In this document: positions 6,610 to 15,581 of the stretch, piece by piece
How positions within the stretch are numbered: position 1 is the first letter of the stretch
How the letters are laid out: each line of letters opens with the position of its first letter
Origin: Joyebacterum sp964521425
GTDB taxonomy: Bacteria > Joyebacterota > Joyebacteria > Joyebacterales > Joyebacteraceae
Reading direction: 5' to 3'
Assembly: GCA_964521425.1 (NCBI GenBank)
Contig: CAZFRO010000002.1
Coordinates: 124,001-188,000 of the forward strand
DNA length: 64,000 bases
Position numbers and translations under genes: made by a program
Notes under the pieces: model-generated
Seen by the model: the letters and a program-made list of their open reading frames with translations, nothing else
Told to the model about the DNA's origin: nothing
Database searches by the model: none

Positions 6610-8299
6610 TGATCGATCTGAACGTGCAGAACGGGGTGAACTAATGGGCGGTACAGTCGAGATCGCTCTGGGCGAGACTCCAGAGTGGCCTGTTCCGGTG
6701 AGACCCGTCCTTGACGATCTTGTCGGGGGATGGATGCCGGATGTCGAGGAAACCCTTCTCAAGTGCAGGGGTTCAGTCGTAGGTGTCTCCGGAAGTAACC
6801 CTCTGCTGACGGCATCGATCGCCTCGACGATCGCTGCCTGGATAGGCGCCAGAGGGCGGCAGGTCACACTGGTCGACGCTTGCCTCGAGACGCCCGTTAT
6901 CGCCAAGGCCCTCCTGGACGATGGTGACGAGGGGCTTGTCGACGCAGTCTCGTTTGGTGTTTCGACGTCGGTCGTTACTCGCCGGACTCTGGCTACGAGT
7001 GTGAACCTGGTCACGGCTGGGTCCCGCGCGATATCGGCGAGTCGTGTCCTTGGCGCAGACGCTTTCCGCGTGGTTCTCGACAAGCTTGCCCGCGACGGTG
7101 CCCTTGTCCTTGTAGTGCTCCCTCGTGAGGATCTGGAGCGAGCTTTGTGGGTTCTCGACTGTGTGGTTGCAGTCGGCAGCACAGTGGAGGATATCTCGTC
7201 TGTTGAAGACGTGGCCATGGATTCTGTCCGTCCCGGGCTAAGAAACGTCGTGCGGCTTCTCGTAGGTACCCCGGGCGTCTCCGCTCCGGAGGAACGACGC
7301 GTGCCGGCACACGAGACCCTTCTTCAGGACGATGCCCCGGCAGACGAGCGACCTTCGGGCGACGTTGTGTTCGATGGCGCCTCCCGTGAGTCTGTATCCG
7401 ATGGGGGGATCTCGGCGGGAGCGCTCCTGGATGATGCTTCGTCCGATGAGAGCGCGGCCGATCGAGAGGTCTCCGATGAGAGCGCATCCGACCGAGAGGT
7501 CGCCGATGAGAGCGCGGTCGATCGAGAGGTCGCCGACGAGGCCACGGCCGATCTCGATGTCTCGTCAGAGACGGTACCCGATGACTCCGACGCAAGCATA
7601 CAGACCGGTGTCACAAGCGCTCTGGCGACACCACCGGAGCCGCCGAGCGTCACTGCTGTCGCGAAGGTGAAGGTGCGAAGGCGAAGCCGCCTGTGGATTC
7701 CACTTGTCGCAGTGCTGATTGTAGCGGTCCTGGGCGTGCTATCGCACAATGGGCTCCTCGAGCCCCGCGTCACGAGACTGTCGGACGAAGGCGAAGTGAC
7801 GGCCGAGACATCCCCTGGCGGAACGCAATCCGAGGAAGCAGCGGATGATGCTGTCCTCCTAGGCGATTCCAGTGAAGGGGTGACCGAGGGGATGCCCCGG
7901 GAAGAACTCACAGAGTCCGCTCTCGAGGATGCGGGTGTTGCAGGGGCAACGACTCAGATCACGAGAGAGCCACCTCCCTCTGTTTCGGAGGATGCAGACG
8001 CTGAGTTCGACTGGACGCCGGCGTCCGTGGGGCTCTATGTGGTCTTCACGAGTTCGCACAAGCGCGAAACTGCAGCGTACCATGATGTGGGCGCACTGCT
8101 TCGCTCGGGTCTTCCGGCCGCACTTGTCGCGATTGAGCTCGAAGACTCCGGAGTCTGGTACAGAGTGGCAGTCGACGCCGGCTTCAGAACCCTGGGTGAA
8201 ACCACGGAGCTTCTGGAGGTGGTGCGGGAACTCGGATATGAGGGTGCGTGGATTGAGAGACTTCGTCAGCCGACGATGGAAATAGATTCCGAAGAGTAG
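6602..8299 (+). CDS. MinD/ParA-like degenerate domain, Asp/Ser repeat, TM helix and SPOR-like domain
   Basis: This 565-residue protein of unrecognised family has four parts. Residues about 50-220 look like a MinD/ParA Rossmann fold (SGSNPLLTASIASTIAAWIGARGRQVTLVDAC), but the loop SGSNPLLTAS lacks the Walker A lysine. Residues about 225-345 are acidic and low-complexity, with four copies of a 10-residue repeat (consensus DESAxDREVA). A single transmembrane segment follows at about 363-380 (IPLVAVLIVAVLGVL). After another acidic linker, the last 75 residues resemble a SPOR peptidoglycan-binding domain (GLYVVFTSSHKRETA, VWYRVAVDAGF, LGYEGAWIERL). The layout suggests a cell-wall-anchored inner-membrane protein whose cytoplasmic ParA-like part binds but may not hydrolyse nucleotide. 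It overlaps selA and sits just before smc. Confidence 0.6.
   Translation: MPDDRSERAERGELMGGTVEIALGETPEWPVPVRPVLDDLVGGWMPDVEETLLKCRGSVVGVSGSNPLLTASIASTIAAWIGARGRQVTLVDACLETPVIAKALLDDGDEGLVDAVSFGVSTSVVTRRTLATSVNLVTAGSRAISASRVLGADAFRVVLDKLARDGALVLVVLPREDLERALWVLDCVVAVGSTVEDISSVEDVAMDSVRPGLRNVVRLLVGTPGVSAPEERRVPAHETLLQDDAPADERPSGDVVFDGASRESVSDGGISAGALLDDASSDESAADREVSDESASDREVADESAVDREVADEATADLDVSSETVPDDSDASIQTGVTSALATPPEPPSVTAVAKVKVRRRSRLWIPLVAVLIVAVLGVLSHNGLLEPRVTRLSDEGEVTAETSPGGTQSEEAADDAVLLGDSSEGVTEGMPREELTESALEDAGVAGATTQITREPPPSVSEDADAEFDWTPASVGLYVVFTSSHKRETAAYHDVGALLRSGLPAALVAIELEDSGVWYRVAVDAGFRTLGETTELLEVVRELGYEGAWIERLRQPTMEIDSEE
7445..7564 (+). repeat. 30-bp in-frame tandem repeat, four copies
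   Basis: Copies start at 7445, 7475, 7505 and 7535; the first three are highly similar and the fourth is degenerate. Each encodes ten residues of the form DESAxDREVx. The repeat keeps frame and forms part of the acidic cytoplasmic linker, so copy number may vary between strains without breaking the gene. Confidence 0.85.
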
Positions 8300-8307
8300 G
8301 AGGGGAC

Positions 8308-11300
8308 GTGCATCTCGAAAAGCTGGAGATCTTCGGTTTCAAGTCGTTTGCGCAGAAACTGTCGCTCGAGTTCGGTCCGGGGATCACGGGAGTGGTCGGA
8401 CCAAACGGATGCGGCAAGACCAACGTGGCGGATGCCATACGATGGGTGCTCGGAGAGCAGAGCGCAAACGAGCTTCGCGGCGCCAGTATGTCCGACGTGA
8501 TCTTCGATGGTACGAAGGCACGGAAGCGGCTCGGGCGGGCCGAGGTCATGTTGACCATAGACAACAGCGCCGGCTATCTCCTGAGTGACTACTCCAAGAT
8601 CCTCATCGGTCGGAAGATCTACCGATCCGGTGAGAGCGAGTACTCAATCAACAAGACGGCGTGTCGCCTTCGCGACATCCGCGACCTCTTTCTCGATACC
8701 GGGATAGGCACACGAACCTACTCCTTGATTGAGCGCAAGATGGTCGACTCGGTTCTCTCTGATTCCGCAGGACATCGCCGCTTCATGTTCGAAGAGGCCG
8801 CCGGGATAATGAAGTACAAGGTGCGGAAGCGGTCGGCGCAGAACAAACTCACGGCGACAGAGTCCGACATGCAGCGCATGGCGGATATCATCAGGGAGGT
8901 GGAGAAGCAGGTTCGCTCCCTCAAGAGACAGCTCTCGCAGGCTCGGCGGCACCGGCGCTACGCGGATGAACTCAAACGCATGGAACTCCTTCTCGGCCGG
9001 CGCGACTACGCGGACTGGGACGAGATCCGGAATGCATCGCGTGAGCGCACGGCCGTTCTGAGGGAAGAACTCAGCACCATTGAGGAGAGCCTGAGAGGGG
9101 ACGAGGAGACAACGGCTGCCATACGAGTGGACCTGCGCGAGAGAGATGAAGCGCTGACGAATCTCGATGCAGAGCTTGCTGGGTTCGAGGCTCGGATACG
9201 GGATCTTGCGGACGGCCTGCTTGTGGCGCGCGAACGGACGAGGTCATCACAGCTTCGGACCGAAGAGCTTGATGTTGAACTGATCGATGCGAGAGCAGAT
9301 CTCTCGCTGTCGCATGAGAAGGCGGAGCGGCTCGAGGCCGATGTTGAGAGGGCTACGGCCGCTGCGCAGGAACTCGAGGCCGAGCTGCTCGAACGATCCA
9401 GCCTCCTGACGAGGACAGAGAAGGAATACAAGACGCTCCAGAAGGACGTTGCCGGTCAGAAGCAGACGAGACTCGAGGGACTCGAGAGCTCCGCGGGGAT
9501 CAAGGGTGAGTTGGAGAGTTTCCGTGCGAGGCTCGACGACCTCATGAGGGAACACGTCGAGATCGAGGGGGCCCTGGCCTCTGCACGGGCAGAGCTTTCG
9601 GACAAGGAGACGTGCATCCTGGAGGCTCTGGAGGAAGAGAAGCTGCTCATCGATTCATCCAGAGTCGCGCGCGCCGGCGAGAAGACGAATTCATCCGACC
9701 TGGATAGAGCTCGCGAGGAGCTCCTGAGTGCTCGGGAGAGGGAGGCAAGGGTTGGAGGCGAGCTGGCGTCGGCCCGGCACAAACTTGAACTACTGACCGA
9801 GATCCGGGACGGATACGGTGGGTATCAGGATGGTGTCCGTGCCCTCCTCTCCGATAGATCCCACGAGATCTCAGGGCTTCTCGGGACGGTCGCTGACATT
9901 CTGAATGTAGAGCCTTCGATGTCCCGTGCCCTTGAGGCTGCTCTGGCGGGTACCGTCCAGTACGTTGTGACGAGTGATCTCTCCTCGGCACGCGCTGGGA
10001 TCACGTATCTTGCTGAGCGTGAGCTTGGTAGGGCCACGTTCATACCGCTCTCTGAACTCGCCTCGATTGCCCATCGTGACATCCCTGGTGGGATCCTCTC
10101 GAGTGAGGGTGTCGTCGGGAGCTGTGAGGATTTCGTGACATGCGCGGATGAACACCGCACACTCGCTTGGTTGCTTCTTGAGGGTGCGGTAGTAGTCGAG
10201 AATCTCGATCACGCGCTTCGTCTGGCGGAGCGTCCCGACAGTGCGGGTCTGGTATTCGTCACGAGAGACGGAGAGATAGTCTCCTCGTCCGGTCTCATCG
10301 GCGGAGGACGATTGTCGAGCGATGATGCGGGGCTCCTCAGGAGACAGGAACGTGTTCTGAACGCCCGACGGGACGAGACGAGGCTTGAGTCGGAACTCGA
10401 TAGGGCGATGACGGCCCTCTCGGAACATTCATCCATAGTCGAGCGTATGTCGACCGATGCGAGGTCGGCGGGAGCACTGGTCGAGCAGGCGGAGGCGGAT
10501 CTCTGGGACGCGAAGCGGAAGGTCACTGAACTCGAACTGGCCAGGACCAGCCTCGCTGAGAAGGCGGACGATCTCACCTCACGCCGCGACACACTCGCCG
10601 GGAGAATGACGTCAACCAGAAGCGATGTCGCTGGTATCGCAGAACGTCTGGCCGGCCTCTCCAAGGGAGAGGATGAGGTAGGAGAGCGACTCGACGAGCT
10701 TCAGAGGAACTTCGGGGACGTTGAGAAGGCAAGAGAGAGAGCGCTCGACACACAGAAGTCAGCTGAGGTCGCCGTGGCTTCGTCACAGGCAAACCTGAGA
10801 CAGCTTGGGGCCGAGCGGATACAGGTTGCCGAGCTGGCTACGGCCGCTCGGTACGCTATCGAGAGGAAGACCACAGAACGAACGGATCACGCCCGGATAG
10901 CGGAGGAACTCGGCTCAAAGATCGAGGAAGATCAGCGGAAACTCGGCGAACTGCGAGTAACGAGGAATGATCTCAGGGCGCGGTGTGATAGTACCGGCAG
11001 TGAATCGCGATCTCTCCGAGGCAGGATCGAGAGCATCGCAGAGGCCAACAGCGAGGCCAGGGGATCTCGTGAGCGGCTTCAGAGAGAGCTGCACGAGATC
11101 GAGCTCACGGAGACGGAACTCAGAGGTAGATGCGAGGCGCTTGCGGATCGCATCCGCGAGGACTATGGAATAGATATCGCGCGGCTTGCTGCGCAGGATG
11201 CCGGCGGCTCCTCCGAGGGGAAAGCGGTTGAAGGGGAGCCAGCTGAGGGGGGAGTGGCTGAGGGAAGAGCGCCTGTGGAAGAGCTGGTCGACATCGATGC

Positions 11301-11985
11301 CGCGAGAGTGGAATCAGAGCGGCTGAAGGCGCGACTCCGATCGATGGGGCCGGTCAACCTGCTTGCGCTGGAGGAATACGACGAGGAGAGCAAGAGACTT
11401 GAGTTCCTGACAGGGCAGTACGAGGACCTCGAGAGCGCGCGCACTATGCTTGCCGAGACGATTGAGGAGATCAATGCGACGGCGAAGAAGATGTTCATCA
11501 AGACCTTTGAACTCGTCCGTCAGAACTTCACGAGCATGTTCTCACGTCTCTTCGAGGGGGGTGAGGCGGACCTCAGGCTCCTTGAGCCGAGTGATCCACT
11601 CGATTCCCCCATCGAGATCGTCGCCAGCCCCGGCGGGAAGAAGCTTGGACGCTTGAGCCTTCTCTCCGGTGGTGAGCGGGCGCTTACGGCTATCGCGCTC
11701 CTGTTCGCGATCTACATGGTGAAGCCGTCGCCTTTCTGCATCCTCGATGAGGTCGATGCGCCGCTCGACGATTCGAACGTCAAGCGCTTCATCCGGATGC
11801 TCAGGGAGTTCGCCGGCCGGACACAGTTCATTGTGATCACCCACAACAAGGTCACCATGCAGGCCACCGACCGACTCTACGGCGTCACGATGGAGGAGTC
11901 CGGGATCTCCAAGGTTGTCTCCGTTCGACTTGACGTGGCCGGGAACGAGGTTGAGAGTGAGGAGATCGCTTACGAGGCTGCTTAG
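8308..11985 (+). CDS. smc: Chromosome segregation protein SMC
   Basis: This is a 1225-residue SMC ATPase that forms the ring of the condensin-like SMC-ScpAB complex. The head has FGFKSFAQK and Walker A GPNGCGKTN (about residues 31-39). Long coiled coils flank a hinge at about 500-680 (GYGGYQDGVRALL, GRATFIPLSEL, GLIGGGRLSS). The C-terminal head has the ABC signature LSGGERALTAIALL and Walker B FCILDEVDAPLDDSN. A short Gly/Glu-rich insertion (GKAVEGEPAEGGVAEG, about residue 972) interrupts the returning coil and is unusual. The start is GTG at 8308 with AGGAGGGG just upstream. It overlaps ftsY by 29 bp. Confidence 0.97.
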   Translation: MHLEKLEIFGFKSFAQKLSLEFGPGITGVVGPNGCGKTNVADAIRWVLGEQSANELRGASMSDVIFDGTKARKRLGRAEVMLTIDNSAGYLLSDYSKILIGRKIYRSGESEYSINKTACRLRDIRDLFLDTGIGTRTYSLIERKMVDSVLSDSAGHRRFMFEEAAGIMKYKVRKRSAQNKLTATESDMQRMADIIREVEKQVRSLKRQLSQARRHRRYADELKRMELLLGRRDYADWDEIRNASRERTAVLREELSTIEESLRGDEETTAAIRVDLRERDEALTNLDAELAGFEARIRDLADGLLVARERTRSSQLRTEELDVELIDARADLSLSHEKAERLEADVERATAAAQELEAELLERSSLLTRTEKEYKTLQKDVAGQKQTRLEGLESSAGIKGELESFRARLDDLMREHVEIEGALASARAELSDKETCILEALEEEKLLIDSSRVARAGEKTNSSDLDRAREELLSAREREARVGGELASARHKLELLTEIRDGYGGYQDGVRALLSDRSHEISGLLGTVADILNVEPSMSRALEAALAGTVQYVVTSDLSSARAGITYLAERELGRATFIPLSELASIAHRDIPGGILSSEGVVGSCEDFVTCADEHRTLAWLLLEGAVVVENLDHALRLAERPDSAGLVFVTRDGEIVSSSGLIGGGRLSSDDAGLLRRQERVLNARRDETRLESELDRAMTALSEHSSIVERMSTDARSAGALVEQAEADLWDAKRKVTELELARTSLAEKADDLTSRRDTLAGRMTSTRSDVAGIAERLAGLSKGEDEVGERLDELQRNFGDVEKARERALDTQKSAEVAVASSQANLRQLGAERIQVAELATAARYAIERKTTERTDHARIAEELGSKIEEDQRKLGELRVTRNDLRARCDSTGSESRSLRGRIESIAEANSEARGSRERLQRELHEIELTETELRGRCEALADRIREDYGIDIARLAAQDAGGSSEGKAVEGEPAEGGVAEGRAPVEELVDIDAARVESERLKARLRSMGPVNLLALEEYDEESKRLEFLTGQYEDLESARTMLAETIEEINATAKKMFIKTFELVRQNFTSMFSRLFEGGEADLRLLEPSDPLDSPIEIVASPGGKKLGRLSLLSGGERALTAIALLFAIYMVKPSPFCILDEVDAPLDDSNVKRFIRMLREFAGRTQFIVITHNKVTMQATDRLYGVTMEESGISKVVSVRLDVAGNEVESEEIAYEAA

Positions 11986-12880
11986 TGGCCTCGGTAAGAC
12001 GCGGGCGGCTCTCCTCGAGGGTCTGAAGAGCGCTCTGGGCAGCGGGCGTGTACTTGACGAGACCGCACTCGAATCGATCGAGGAGACACTGATCGCCGCG
12101 GACGTGGGGGTCGGGACCGCGCTTCGTCTCATCGATATTCTGAAGGATAACACAACACAGATCTCATCCGGTGGAGTCGAGGCGGCAGTCGACCTCATCG
12201 CATCTGAGATGGAGGAGATCCTCAAGCACGCCGGGTCCACCCGGGACGAGCTTGAGCGCACCCGGCCGCACGTCATCATGGTGGTAGGCGTCAACGGGAC
12301 CGGGAAGACGACGACGGCGGGGAAGCTGGCGGCGCTGGAGATGCGCGCCGGGCGAAGCGTCCTCTTGGCTGCGGCCGACACCTTCAGAGCAGCCGCCTGT
12401 GAGCAGTTGACGATCTGGGCCGAGCGGAGCGGTTCAGACCTCATCGCTGGTGAAGAGGGTGGTGATTCAGCCTCCGTCGCGTACGATGCCCTGGACGCTG
12501 CTATCGCCCGCGACACAGACGTCCTCATAATCGATACGGCCGGGCGCCTTCATACACACAAGAACCTGCTTGAAGAGCTGATCAAGATCCGGCGCGTGCT
12601 GGGGAAGCGGATGCCGGGAGCCCCTCACGAGGTTCTCCTCGTCATCGATGCGAACACCGGTCAAAATGCTCTCTCGCAAGCCAGACTCTTTCACGACGCG
12701 GTCGATGTGAGCGGGATCGCTCTAACCAAGCTGGACGGAACCGCCAGGGGGGGAATCGCCGTGGCAATCGGGCGCGAGCTTTCGATTCCCGTTCACCTGA
12801 TCGGACTGGGGGAGAGCATCGACGACATAGAGGTCTTCGACCCGCAGGTCTTCGCAAGTGCTCTGATACGAGCAGACTGA
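11957..12880 (+). CDS. ftsY: Signal recognition particle receptor FtsY
   Basis: This 307-residue SRP GTPase docks the ribosome-SRP complex at the membrane. The N domain (about residues 1-95) is followed by the G domain with G1 GVNGTGKTTTAGKL, the SRP insertion box ADTFRAAACEQL, G3 DTAGRLHTHKNL, G4 TKLDGTARGG and the closing GLGESIDDIEVFDP. The acidic membrane-binding A domain of enteric FtsY is absent. The GTG at 11957 is chosen because it lies 6-7 bp after a GAGG and begins the basic helix RRSLTRLLSGLGKTR; starting further upstream would only read smc sequence in another frame. It is translationally coupled to smc. Confidence 0.95.
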   Translation: MRRSLTRLLSGLGKTRAALLEGLKSALGSGRVLDETALESIEETLIAADVGVGTALRLIDILKDNTTQISSGGVEAAVDLIASEMEEILKHAGSTRDELERTRPHVIMVVGVNGTGKTTTAGKLAALEMRAGRSVLLAAADTFRAAACEQLTIWAERSGSDLIAGEEGGDSASVAYDALDAAIARDTDVLIIDTAGRLHTHKNLLEELIKIRRVLGKRMPGAPHEVLLVIDANTGQNALSQARLFHDAVDVSGIALTKLDGTARGGIAVAIGRELSIPVHLIGLGESIDDIEVFDPQVFASALIRAD

Positions 12881-13148
12881 GTGTTTGACGACAGAGCTAC
12901 CTTATGACGCCCTTGCCTGTGTGACGCCTCAGCGGCTCGGATCACTCAAGCTCACAGAGAGCCTGTAGGCCTTCCCCGTGAACCTCTGAATCCGCGCAAC
13001 GATCCACCCTGAAAGCACGAGCCAGAACCGGCCCCCAGCATCTATCTCCCCCTCTTCATATCGCAGGGTGCAACATCGGTCAAGAACGTGGCATCATTGA
13101 AGTAGACGGTGTCCGATCAGCGGATGGCACTAGCAGAGGGGGGACAAC

Positions 13149-14080
13149 ATGTGGGTTCGGAGTGTCATTGCAGTTGTGCTGCTGACAAGCTCCGTGCTCC
13201 CGTCTGCAGCGGAAGCGCAGGACATTACATGGGTGCCGGCACATGACTGGGCACCGCAGGGAATGAGCAGCTGGATGTGTGCGGGGGATCTCGACTGCGA
13301 TGGGGACGAGGATCTGGTTCTCCCGGGCGTTGATCCTGTGCATGTGTATTGGAACACCGGAGGGCCCACGTCTCCGGTATGGCAATTGGACTTGACGCAG
13401 TTCGATGAGCTTGCTGACTGTCCCTGGCGTAGCGGCGGCTTCGGTGATCTCGACGCTGACGGAGATCTGGATCTTGCCATCACCTGCTACTACGATCTGT
13501 TTCTGAGGTTCTACTGGAATACAGGTGATGCACGGCTCCAGTGTGGGAAGAAGATCTCTCCGTGTTTGAGGGCATTCCGAACTACATTGGGACTGGCCAG
13601 CCCCGCCTGGCTGACATGGATGCGGATGGAGACTTGGATCTCATGTACGGCTTCGAATCCGGCCGCGTCCAGTACGCAGCGAACATTGGGTCGTCGCAGT
13701 TACCTGAGTACGAGGACCAAGGCTGGATCGATGGCATCGGCCCGGCGGCGCGAGCTCAGTCTTGCTTTGCCGTGGGCGACATCGATTCAGATGGGGACCT
13801 CGATGTCGTACGCGTGCTGTCCGATACGCAGCCGCAGTGCTTCGAGAACACTGGGACCGCGCAGTCCTTCGAGTTCGTGGAGAACCCACAGATGATTGGG
13901 GGCGCGTCGTTTCCTCCTGACGGTTTCCCGATGGGCATCGAGTTGGCAGATATGGATGGCGATGGGGACCCTGACCTGTTCCTTTCTGACGGCTTCGGCC
14001 AGAACCTGTTCTACCTGAACGAGGGGGTGGTTCCCGTCGAGCCCTCCAGCTGGGGCGTCATCAAGGCCATGTACAGGTAG
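13149..14080 (+). pseudogene. FG-GAP/VCBS repeat secreted protein, broken by a one-base frameshift
   Basis: The first reading frame (from ATG 13149, GAGGGGGG 6-11 bp upstream) gives a signal peptide ending at AEAQ and two FG-GAP-like repeats (GDLDCDGDEDLVLP, GDLDADGDLDLAI). Near 13531-13536 the frame is lost. The following frame, which has a TGA at 13526-13528 just before the junction, continues with three more repeats (ADMDADGDLDLMY, GDIDSDGDLDVVRV, ADMDGDGDPDLFLS). Adding one base after GATGCA would restore D-A-x-A-P-V-W-E-E-D, matching the earlier TSPVWQLDL. The intact protein would be about 310 residues, a calcium-binding beta-propeller exported from the cell, and ends VEPSSWGVIKAMYR. A sequencing error and a genuine mutation cannot be told apart here. 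Confidence 0.75.
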
Positions 14081-14151
14081 GCCGCGCCGCGCCCATCCCG
14101 GGTGTGTGGTCAAGGGGTCCGGACTCGCAAGCCACTGTGACTCTGAGTTGC

Positions 14152-14180
14152 TTGACAGCCCCGCTTTGTCATGCTAGAGT
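14152..14180 (+). promoter_or_regulatory. Strong sigma-70-type promoter of the riboflavin operon
   Basis: TTGACA at 14152-14157, a 17-bp spacer and TAGAGT at 14175-14180 precede the FMN riboswitch by about 22 bp. This is the only promoter-like element seen directly upstream of the rib genes. Confidence 0.8.
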
Positions 14181-14202
14181 ATACCTCAGTTGAATAGAAC
14201 GT

Positions 14203-14313
14203 TCCTTCGGGGCGGGGTGTAATTCCCCACCGGCGGTGATAGCCCGCGAGCGGTTCGTCCGCAGAGCCTGCGAAATTCAGGCGCCGACAGTGAAAGTCTG
14301 GACGGAAGAAGGA
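14203..14313 (+). ncRNA. FMN riboswitch (RFN element)
   Basis: The conserved six-helix RFN element is present. It opens with the TTCGGGGCGGGGTG block, followed by AATTCCCCACCGGCGGTGAT, AGCCCGCGAGC, CAGAGCCTG...AATTCAGG and the closing block GTGAAAGTCTGGACGGAAGAA. It binds FMN and in this position controls riboflavin synthesis. The downstream hairpin with a T-run indicates transcription termination when FMN is abundant. It serves ribD-ribE-ribBA-ribH and probably nusB. Confidence 0.96.
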
Positions 14314-14349
14314 GCACGGTGACCAGTCTTTGTACTGGTTCCGCCTGTG

Positions 14350-14376
14350 AGCCCCGATGTCGGGGCTTTTCTTTTT
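14350..14376 (+). terminator. Riboswitch expression-platform terminator
   Basis: A 7-8 bp stem (AGCCCCGA / TCGGGGCT, 14350-14357 and 14360-14367) leads into TTTTCTTTTT. It lies 37 nt after the RFN element and 93 bp before ribD, the standard arrangement for FMN-induced attenuation. Confidence 0.9.
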
Positions 14377-14468
14377 GCCCTGAGTTCCAGGGCAGCGTGA
14401 TCTTCCCGTGAGCATTGTCGGACCATCATTGGTCGCAGACACTTCCACAAGGGACTGGCGCAGCAAAG

Positions 14469-15554
14469 ATGACGGACAGGGAGCACATGAGCGCCGCAAT
14501 TGCACTGGCCGAGAAGGGTCGGGGGTACACAAGCCCGAACCCGCGTGTCGGAGCCATCCTGGTTCGGGACGGTGCAGTCGTGGGGCAGGGATTCCACAAG
14601 CGATTCGGCGGGAGTCACGCGGAGGTGGCCGCCCTCGCCGAGGCGGGTGAACGGGCGCGTGGTGCGACTCTCTTTGTGACACTCGAGCCCTGTTCTGTCT
14701 GGGGGAAGACGCCTCCGTGCACGGAGGCGCTCATAGCAGCAGGTATCAAGCGCGTCGTGGCTCCCATCGAGGATCCGAATCCGGATATCGCCGGACGCGG
14801 TCTGGCCGCACTGAGAGAGGCCGGCATGGATGTGGAACTCGGGCTTCTCTCGCGTGAGGCAACGCGCCTCAATGCGCCGTATCTGAAGTTCAGGACGACG
14901 GGACTTCCACACGTTCACCTGAAGCTCGCCGTCTCACTCGATGGCCGCGTCGCGGCCCGGGATGGGAGTGCGCTCTCTATCTCATCCGATGAGTCGCGTG
15001 CGCGCGTCCACCAGCTGCGTTCTCAGGTGGATGCAGTCCTCGTGGGGATAGGAACCGTTCTGAGCGATGATCCTCTTCTGACTGACCGTCGCCCTGAGGG
15101 CGGGAAGCGCCAGCCGGCGCGGATCGTGATCGACTCCAAGCTCAGGATGTCGGCCGGGGCGGCGCTCGCGCTCGGCGCGAAGGAGCACAGGACCATCATT
15201 GTCGCCGGAGCAGGGGCAGACGCGGAAGATCGACGCCGACTTGAACGAGCAGGCCTTGAGGTCTGGACGGCAGGAACGGGGGACGGCGGGCTGGATCTTG
15301 AGGAGGCTCTCCGTCACGCAGCGAGTGAAGGGTTCATCGACATTCTGTGCGAGGGAGGACCGCGCGTGGCGACTTCACTCCTGAATGCGCATCTCATCGA
15401 CAGGGTCTCCTTCTTCGTCGGTCCCAGCCTGATTGGGGCTCCTGCACCGACGGCGCTGGGCTCGATTCAGCTAGACGACATGATCATTTCGGAAGGACAG
15501 TGGAGCACCTTGGGCTCTGATGCGGTCTTTGAGGCCGTCATCACACATGAATAG
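14469..15554 (+). CDS. ribD: Bifunctional diaminohydroxyphosphoribosylaminopyrimidine deaminase / uracil reductase
   Basis: This 361-residue enzyme carries out the second and third steps of riboflavin synthesis. The N-terminal deaminase domain has the zinc site HAEVAAL and PCSVWGKTPPC. The C-terminal reductase domain has LKLAVSLDGRVAARDG, VGIGTVLSDDPLLT and CEGGPRVATSLL. The ATG at 14469 is preferred because MTDREHMSAAIALAEKGRG aligns with the usual RibD start; the Shine-Dalgarno there is weak, and ATG 14487 with GGGAG is an alternative. It is the first gene after the FMN riboswitch. Confidence 0.95.
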   Translation: MTDREHMSAAIALAEKGRGYTSPNPRVGAILVRDGAVVGQGFHKRFGGSHAEVAALAEAGERARGATLFVTLEPCSVWGKTPPCTEALIAAGIKRVVAPIEDPNPDIAGRGLAALREAGMDVELGLLSREATRLNAPYLKFRTTGLPHVHLKLAVSLDGRVAARDGSALSISSDESRARVHQLRSQVDAVLVGIGTVLSDDPLLTDRRPEGGKRQPARIVIDSKLRMSAGAALALGAKEHRTIIVAGAGADAEDRRRLERAGLEVWTAGTGDGGLDLEEALRHAASEGFIDILCEGGPRVATSLLNAHLIDRVSFFVGPSLIGAPAPTALGSIQLDDMIISEGQWSTLGSDAVFEAVITHE

Positions 15555-15581
15555 CGCAATCGAGGCATGGAGGTAGCGCTC

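Noticed and set aside
7324..7911. Ser-rich minus-strand frame opposite the repeat region
   Set aside because: The Ser/Ala/Arg bias mirrors the Asp/Glu-rich repeat on the plus strand; it has no start signal.
13526..13528. In-frame TGA as selenocysteine in the FG-GAP gene, given selA nearby
   Set aside because: The TGA belongs to the second frame upstream of the junction. The protein evidence points to a one-base shift, not read-through, and FG-GAP proteins are not selenoproteins.
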